Assembly: GCA_964626565.1 (NCBI GenBank)
Contig: CAZVFX010000096.1
Coordinates: forward strand, 1 to 26,997
Direction: 5' to 3'
Length of the DNA: 26,997 nucleotides
Origin: CAZVFX01 sp964626565
GTDB taxonomy: Bacteria; Myxococcota_A; UBA9042; CAIXZC01
Within the stretch, counting starts at the first letter, position 1, and the number at the start of each line of letters is the position of its first letter. Made by a program: the position numbers and the translations under genes. Shown here one piece after another: positions 24,001 to 26,997 of the stretch. Under the pieces are notes generated by a model. That model saw only the letters and a list, made by a program, of their open reading frames with translations, was not told the origin of the DNA and did no database searches.

Positions 24001-24454
24001 CGCAGACGCCAAATGCCAGTCGCGTGCCGACGCGGCGGGCCTTGGGGGGAGTTGGATGTGCTGGCTCAGTAAGCCCGGGGGACCGACCCCGGCGTCAAGG
24101 TTCAATCACTTCAACGGTCCCTACAGACTTCTGGACGGGACGTTGGTGGCGAACAACTGGGCCGACCTCACCGATGGCACGCTCAATCACGCCATCAGCC
24201 GGGATGAATTCAATCAGTCGGTGGATTCGGAATACGTCTGGACTGCCACCAAACCAAACGGGAGCGTTAACCCCGACAGTTGGGGCGGATGCGGAAACTC
24301 CATTTGCAACGGGTTCACCAACGGCTCAACCTGCCTGCCCTGTTCCGGTTGTGGCGGCTTCGGCGGTGACTGCGGCAGTTCCAGCGGCAACTGGACCGAT
24401 ACGGTGTGCGGCTGCTGCGATAATGTCTGGCGAATCTACTGCTTCGAACAGTAG
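21095..24454 (+). CDS. Cys-rich repeat lipoprotein A' with C-terminal DUF1554-like domain
   Basis: Product of 1119 residues. ATG 21095 follows GGAGG (21085-21089); the in-frame extension to 20987 lies across the promoter. Signal MKRTTIWLVAAMMSTAC (Cys17), acidic tether (18-70), then the same Cys domain as A (71-256) with near-identical blocks such as CDPGEGC, SGWCVEHMGE and VSDFPNLCRPC. MopE-like CNGQDDDCDGEVDE is at 257-270, about 16 CTDC-like units at 282-757, and CGxDGCGG modules plus a CPNGECDNGEDQC motif at 784-945. The C-terminus (953-1119: KRVFVTSTKYNAGLGG, GADAKCQSRADAAGL, NNWADLTDGTL, RIYCFEQ) matches DUF1554, a domain known from Leptospira and other secreted proteins and thought to be lectin-like. 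This replaces the glycine-rich tip of A. The role is probably surface binding; the ligand is unknown. Confidence 0.87.
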   Translation: MKRTTIWLVAAMMSTACSGEAVDVVAGDVDAGKELVGEEVVDVIIATDVAGPDEVSLDLFADFANELPVLACDPGEGCFTDNCTDNLDCQSGWCVEHMGEKVCTQTCQEECPEGWTCTQVAGTAPDLVFVCVSDFPNLCRPCAEADDCAGTTGTEDACVNYGEVGSFCGGACAAGTAEGAGCPWGFSCKSVVTVDGVELDQCVADAGECPCTDTSVELGLWTPCESSNEHGLCAGKRVCEEEGLSLCDAPLPAAELCNGQDDDCDGEVDEPTLEGGDYVNLCHDGNDCTDDECAGEEGCVNEVLTAGDCSDENPCTVADHCVEGECIGDPVECDDDNPCTDNVCTETGGCEYPPVPGDCDDGNPCTAGDHCVAGVCQGEEVACDCQDDEECAGLEDGNLCNGTLTCDTLQVPFKCVVDPATVIECEEPGGENALCLQAHCEPATGECSAVPDHGGFLCDDGDACTAGSKCANGACSGGAVVNCNDGNVCTDDSCDPEAGCSHENNAEPCNDGDVCTTADVCLEGGCVGGPPLECDDADVCNGVESCDPALGCVAGDGLFCDDFDVCNGDETCHPVEGCIAGEELVCDDGNECTADLCDPEGGCANSSLTGTECDDGNACTQLDLCDDGLCVGSGPQNCEDDNPCTDDHCDPLLGCVTTLSVAPCDDGDLCSTGDHCHLGECISSGSLPCNDGNLCTDDSCDPETGCVFYTNTLPCDDGNVCTVEDKCAGGWCISGQLLECGDGNVCTADSCDPAAGCKNENLPDDSPCSFLNSQHVCVSGQCVCQPACDGKECGPDGCGGQCGVCDGDAYCDAGLCLPWCPNGECDNGEDQCSCPQDCGSPCAGKQCGDDGCGQSCGECGGPQDICVDGQCVCQPQDCEALGKACGDWDDGCGGTVPCGVCGCGETCDSGACVYHACDGKECGPDGCGDECGSCAPGLGCVEGACQADDAKRVFVTSTKYNAGLGGTSGADAKCQSRADAAGLGGSWMCWLSKPGGPTPASRFNHFNGPYRLLDGTLVANNWADLTDGTLNHAISRDEFNQSVDSEYVWTATKPNGSVNPDSWGGCGNSICNGFTNGSTCLPCSGCGGFGGDCGSSSGNWTDTVCGCCDNVWRIYCFEQ
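21938..23365 (+). repeat. About 16 CTDC-like Cys-repeat units in lipoprotein A'
   Basis: Same unit as in A (CDDGNxCTxDxC), with the same kind of interruption beginning CDCQDDEECAGLEDG. The shared insert shows that the array predates the duplication; the unit count differs by about two, so units have been lost or gained since. Confidence 0.75.
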
Positions 24455-24469
24455 CGTTTTCTCGACCAC

Positions 24470-24605
24470 AAAAGCAGGCCCCCCGTCCCCTGCAGTTTCC
24501 CCCGAAAAGCAGGCCCCCCGTCCCTTGCATTTCTCCCCGAAAAGCAGGCCCCCCGTCCCTTGCATTTCTCCCCCGAAAAGCAGGCCCCCCGTCCCCTGCA
24601 TTTTT
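24470..24605 (+). repeat. Four-copy 35-36 bp noncoding tandem repeat
   Basis: Copies start at 24470, 24505, 24540 and 24576, each beginning AAAAGCAGGCCCCCCGTCCC. Each contains GCAGG and a CCTGC or CTTGC arm around a 10-base C-rich loop. It lies between the stop of A' and the next promoter. On the minus strand every unit carries G-tracts of three to six, so G-quadruplex formation is possible. No start codon or ribosome site makes it a believable gene. Confidence 0.9.
24580..24605 (+). terminator. Possible intrinsic terminator formed by the last repeat copy
   Basis: GCAGG (24580-24584) and CCTGC (24595-24599) form a short stem with a 10-base loop, followed by A and five Ts (24601-24605). The stem is only five pairs, so termination would be weak. 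Confidence 0.3.
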
Positions 24606-24620
24606 CCTGTATTTTGGGGG

Positions 24621-24649
24621 TTGACAGCCGGGGGTAGGGGGAGTAGAAA
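24621..24649 (+). promoter_or_regulatory. Sigma-70-like promoter for the secreted protein at 24668
   Basis: TTGACA (24621-24626, full consensus), 17 bases, TAGAAA (24644-24649, four of six). The predicted start near 24656 is just before GGAGG (24658-24662). Confidence 0.5.
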
Positions 24650-24667
24650 GCGAGGGCGGAGGAAATC

Positions 24668-25462
24668 ATGAATCAGTCCAGGTTACTTGTAGTTGTTGCG
24701 TTGCTCGGGGCGGCGTTCGTCTCTGTGACTGCCCTTGCCGCGGTTCCCGAGGCGAATGAGTGCATCTCCCCGGCGCCGCTGAAGATGCTGCTGGAGCCCG
24801 CCGAAACCCATGTGGACTACGGCTCATTTTTTCCCATCGGCTGGTCTGAGAGCGGGGATTTTGCCTATGCTCAGGCGGCTGCATTCGACGGCGAAAACGA
24901 CGAGATGACCGTCGAGATTCTCTCTCCTGCGGTGGAGCCGCCGGCCTGGTCTCTACTCATCGGGGGAAGTTCGGAACCGGGTGAGCGAGAGGTGCAGGCC
25001 CTCGAGAACTTGGACTGCGCCGAAGCCCCTGCCCGGCACCAACTGGAAATGGCCTGGCGGCCCAATGCCCAACGGATCAACTCCAGGCTTGAAAGCTACG
25101 GGATTGTCCGTCCTGAACGCGGTTGGACCCTGCTGGCCGGGGACCGCCTCACCTGGTTCAAGGGGGACGACCTTTCTCTCGATGCAAAGGTGACCTCCGT
25201 GGAGAACGAGGGTTTTCCCGGCGTTGCTTGCGTTCTCGACTATCGGCTTCTGATGCACTCCGGGGACCGAGGTGCGAAGGTCGTCTACGAGGCTGAATAC
25301 GATCAGGAGACCTGCCCCATCGCTATCAACGTGAAAGGCGCCTTGAAAAGCCCCTACGAGAATCGGATTGTATTGATTCTGGAGCAGAACTCCCTGGGAT
25401 TCGAGGGCACGAAGAATGACTACGTCATCGTCGGCGCCCACCTGGAGATGGGCTTCAGATAG
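24668..25462 (+). CDS. Secreted protein of unknown function
   Basis: Product of 264 residues. ATG 24668 lies five bases after GGAGG. The N-terminus (MNQSRLLVVVALLGAAFVSVTALA) is a Sec signal with an AxA site, cleaved near residue 24; there is no lipobox. The mature part contains FFPIGWSESGDFAYAQ, a motif I associate with uncharacterised secreted bacterial proteins, followed by mixed alpha/beta sequence and a few spaced cysteines. No catalytic pattern is evident. It is monocistronic, with its own promoter, and converges on the glycine-rich protein gene (18 bases between stops). A periplasmic location is likely; function unknown. Confidence 0.8.
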   Translation: MNQSRLLVVVALLGAAFVSVTALAAVPEANECISPAPLKMLLEPAETHVDYGSFFPIGWSESGDFAYAQAAAFDGENDEMTVEILSPAVEPPAWSLLIGGSSEPGEREVQALENLDCAEAPARHQLEMAWRPNAQRINSRLESYGIVRPERGWTLLAGDRLTWFKGDDLSLDAKVTSVENEGFPGVACVLDYRLLMHSGDRGAKVVYEAEYDQETCPIAINVKGALKSPYENRIVLILEQNSLGFEGTKNDYVIVGAHLEMGFR

Positions 25463-25480
25463 AGTTTTCCTGACGTCTTC

Positions 25481-26893
25481 CTACAGATCTATGGAGAGGA
25501 ATTCCGGGTTGGTATTGCCGTCGACGCTGGTCGCCTGGATCGCGATGCGGCCGACACCGCCGGTACCGGCCGGGTAGCTGTTGGAACAGGTACACTGGCC
25601 GCCGCCGCCGCCGCTTGCAGTGACCCAACTGTCTCCCAGGACCGCGGTGCCGGCGGTAACATAGATGCCGCCGCCCGCGCCGCCGCCGCCGCCGCTCATG
25701 CCGCAGCCGCTGCCGCAGCCCTGGTAGCCGTTGGCTCCGGCGCCGCCCGTGCTGACGACATTGCCGCCGGTCATGAACACCGCGGGGGACCGGTAGATGA
25801 TGATCCCTCCGCTGTCCCCGCCCTTGCCCGGATAGCCGCCATCTTCGTCACCGCCTCCTTCCCCGCCCGCGCCGCCGAACAGGATCAACTCCCTCAAGTC
25901 GGCTACACCGCCTTCCCCACCGCCCGCACCTCCTTCATGCGGGCTCGGAGCGCAGGAGCCTTTGGACCCATCGGTGCCCTTGCCGCCTGCCGCGCCGTAT
26001 CCGCCGCCGCCGCCGGCCGCACAGTCCTGGCCCTTGCGGCCGCCGCCGCCGCCCATGCCGTTGGCCGCAGGCGAGCCCCCCGTTCCCATGGGGCCGGACG
26101 AGGATTCGCCGGAAAAGCCGTCGGCGCAGCGGTAAGTGCAGCCGTGCTGTTTGCCCCGGAAGCCCTTGGACGACATGGTGATGGACCCGCCGGACTGAAC
26201 AACCTGGACGTTGGCCACGAAGGCTAGAATCCCGCCGGTGGAACCATCCCACGCCGGCGCGGTCAGCGTGCCGGATGACATGGCCAGTTGCTGGAACTGG
26301 GCCACGGCTACAACTTGCGCCCGGTCGTCTCCCGCGTTGCTGTAGTCGTTGGCCAGAGCATCGGTCAACTGCAGGGTACCCCCGTCCTTGGAAGCGACAA
26401 TTTGCTCCTCCCACTGGCCGGCACCGGTGCCCATGGTCTGATGAATCAGCACCCTTTGTCCTGCCACGAAGGCCGCGCCTGCGTCAACGCTCAAGGACTT
26501 CGCTCCCGCAGTTCCTGTTGCCGGGGATCGAACGGTGTTGATGGTCACTGTGTTGCCGTTGATATCCAGGTGCCCATCCTGGCCGTCGCCGTACAGCGAG
26601 CAGACCTCGCCCTGGCACAGTGCGCCGGGGATGCAATCGGTGAGCACGTTGCACCCCTCGCCTTCCCCGCAGGGGCCGCAGTCGGGGCCTCCGCAATCGA
26701 CGTCGGTTTCGTCGCCGTTTTTCGCCCCGTCTTCGCACGCGGGAGGCTGGCAGGTGCCGTCTTCCCAGAAACCCCTCTCGCAATCCGCGCCGTCAACGCA
26801 GCAGGATACGTAGGGGCAGGGCCGGCAAGGCCCGCTTCTGCTCTTCGGGGGTAGCGACCCTTTTCGCGACGACCTGGCGCTTGTCCTGGTCAA
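25481..26893 (-). CDS. Glycine-rich surface protein with ETDVDCGG Cys motif; 5' end uncertain
   Basis: The frame is open from 26893 (TTG) to a stop at 25481, at most 470 residues. Residues about 53-95 (CEDGAKNGDETDVDCGGPDC, GEGEGCNVLTDC) are a Cys-rich motif common in Myxococcota surface proteins. From about 101 (GDGQDGHLDINGNTVTINT, GQRVLIHQTMG, TAPAWDGSTGGILAF, SSKGFRGK) it matches the start of large glycine-rich surface proteins, then a Gly/Ser-rich body (about 255-450). No signal peptide is present, unlike every related neighbour. The first 33 residues overlap the RlpA-like frame, are arginine-rich and look non-native until the Cys run at 23-32. The 5' end is therefore missing, or is joined to the upstream gene by a frameshift (see findings). 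Confidence 0.7.
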   Translation of the reverse strand: MTRTSARSSRKGSLPPKSRSGPCRPCPYVSCCVDGADCERGFWEDGTCQPPACEDGAKNGDETDVDCGGPDCGPCGEGEGCNVLTDCIPGALCQGEVCSLYGDGQDGHLDINGNTVTINTVRSPATGTAGAKSLSVDAGAAFVAGQRVLIHQTMGTGAGQWEEQIVASKDGGTLQLTDALANDYSNAGDDRAQVVAVAQFQQLAMSSGTLTAPAWDGSTGGILAFVANVQVVQSGGSITMSSKGFRGKQHGCTYRCADGFSGESSSGPMGTGGSPAANGMGGGGGRKGQDCAAGGGGGYGAAGGKGTDGSKGSCAPSPHEGGAGGGEGGVADLRELILFGGAGGEGGGDEDGGYPGKGGDSGGIIIYRSPAVFMTGGNVVSTGGAGANGYQGCGSGCGMSGGGGGAGGGIYVTAGTAVLGDSWVTASGGGGGQCTCSNSYPAGTGGVGRIAIQATSVDGNTNPEFLSIDL

Positions 26894-26997
26894 GCACGGT
26901 CACCCGCACCTTGGCCGTGCCCTTTTTCTTGAAACCCAGCAATTGCGCGGCGCGGCGGGAGACATCGATGATGCGGCCATTGACGAAGGGGCCTCGG
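26793..26997 (-). CDS. RlpA-like double-psi beta-barrel protein, C-terminal end (partial)
   Basis: The minus-strand frame entering from the right edge reads RGPFVNGRIIDVSRRAAQ, then LLGFKKKGTAKVRVTVLD, and stops (TGA) at 26793-26795. This is the hallmark end of the RlpA DPBB domain, which in other bacteria is a lytic transglycosylase or peptidoglycan-binding lipoprotein at septa. After the domain only about 30 residues follow (DQDKRQVVAKRVATPEEQKR, then ALPALPLRILLR), with no SPOR domain. The upstream part is outside the window. The last residues lie in a frame that overlaps the glycine-rich ORF; the native end may differ if there is a frameshift. Confidence 0.8.
   Translation of the reverse strand, partial: RGPFVNGRIIDVSRRAAQLLGFKKKGTAKVRVTVLDQDKRQVVAKRVATPEEQKRALPALPLRILLR

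Noticed and set aside
24315..24669. Small frames over the 35-bp repeat (MQGTGGLLF-type repeated peptides)
   Set aside because: Several frames are open only because the repeat lacks stops. There is no ribosome site, and the frame changes with the 36-base copy.
1..26997. CRISPR arrays, tRNA or rRNA genes, insertion sequences, integrases
   Set aside because: None was recognised by eye. The only DNA-level tandem array (24470-24605) has no spacers and no cas genes.

Overview
The window is GC-rich (roughly 60-65 % by eye) and packed with large, exported, cysteine-rich lipoproteins. The mix of signs points to an uncultured Myxococcota-like (former Deltaproteobacteria) lineage, assigned by inference only: Asp-rich tethers after the lipobox, MopE-type CNGxDDDCDG motifs, a myxobacterial-type disulfide repeat, Dictyostelium-CTDC-like CDDGNxCTxD repeats, FGE-like and DUF1554-like domains, and a deltaproteobacterial-type pilin domain. 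No tRNA, rRNA, CRISPR array, transposase or integrase was seen.

Left part (1-9874): a zinc-ribbon-like gene runs off the left edge on the minus strand. It diverges from a 1424-residue lipoprotein (449-4723, here A) made of Cys-rich repeats and ending in an ALK-like glycine-rich domain. Next is a 1689-residue lipoprotein (4805-9874) in which two FGE-sulfatase-like domains flank a probable seven-bladed beta-propeller, with CGxDGCGG spacer modules between them.

Middle (9905-19878): a two-gene operon encodes a lipoprotein with a C-terminal type IV pilin-like domain (9968-11626) and, overlapping it by 4 bases, a lipoprotein joining a CBM9-like domain, a transglutaminase-like domain and a degenerate S15-type alpha/beta-hydrolase (11623-15246). 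A convergent lipoprotein (15258-17633) is an S33/TAP-type hydrolase with its triad intact. A second plus-strand operon encodes a small membrane protein and a right-handed beta-helix lipoprotein (17817-19878).

Right part (19914-26997): a minus-strand pair (small Cys-rich lipoprotein and CPBP intramembrane protease) diverges from A' (21095-24454). A' is a paralogue of A with the same N-terminal half and the same promoter geometry, but a DUF1554-like C-terminus. A four-copy 35-bp tandem repeat follows, then a secreted protein of unknown function. At the right edge, a large glycine-rich surface protein without a visible signal peptide overlaps the 3' end of an RlpA-like gene in another frame.

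Taken together, seven gene products have lipoprotein signals. Five of these then have a long acidic Asp/Val/Ala/Pro-rich tether, and the three largest share Cys-rich stalk modules capped or interrupted by different globular domains. The main hypothesis is a modular cell-surface display locus: common anchor and stalk, interchangeable tips. The ligands and the roles in adhesion, matrix or prey contact are unknown.
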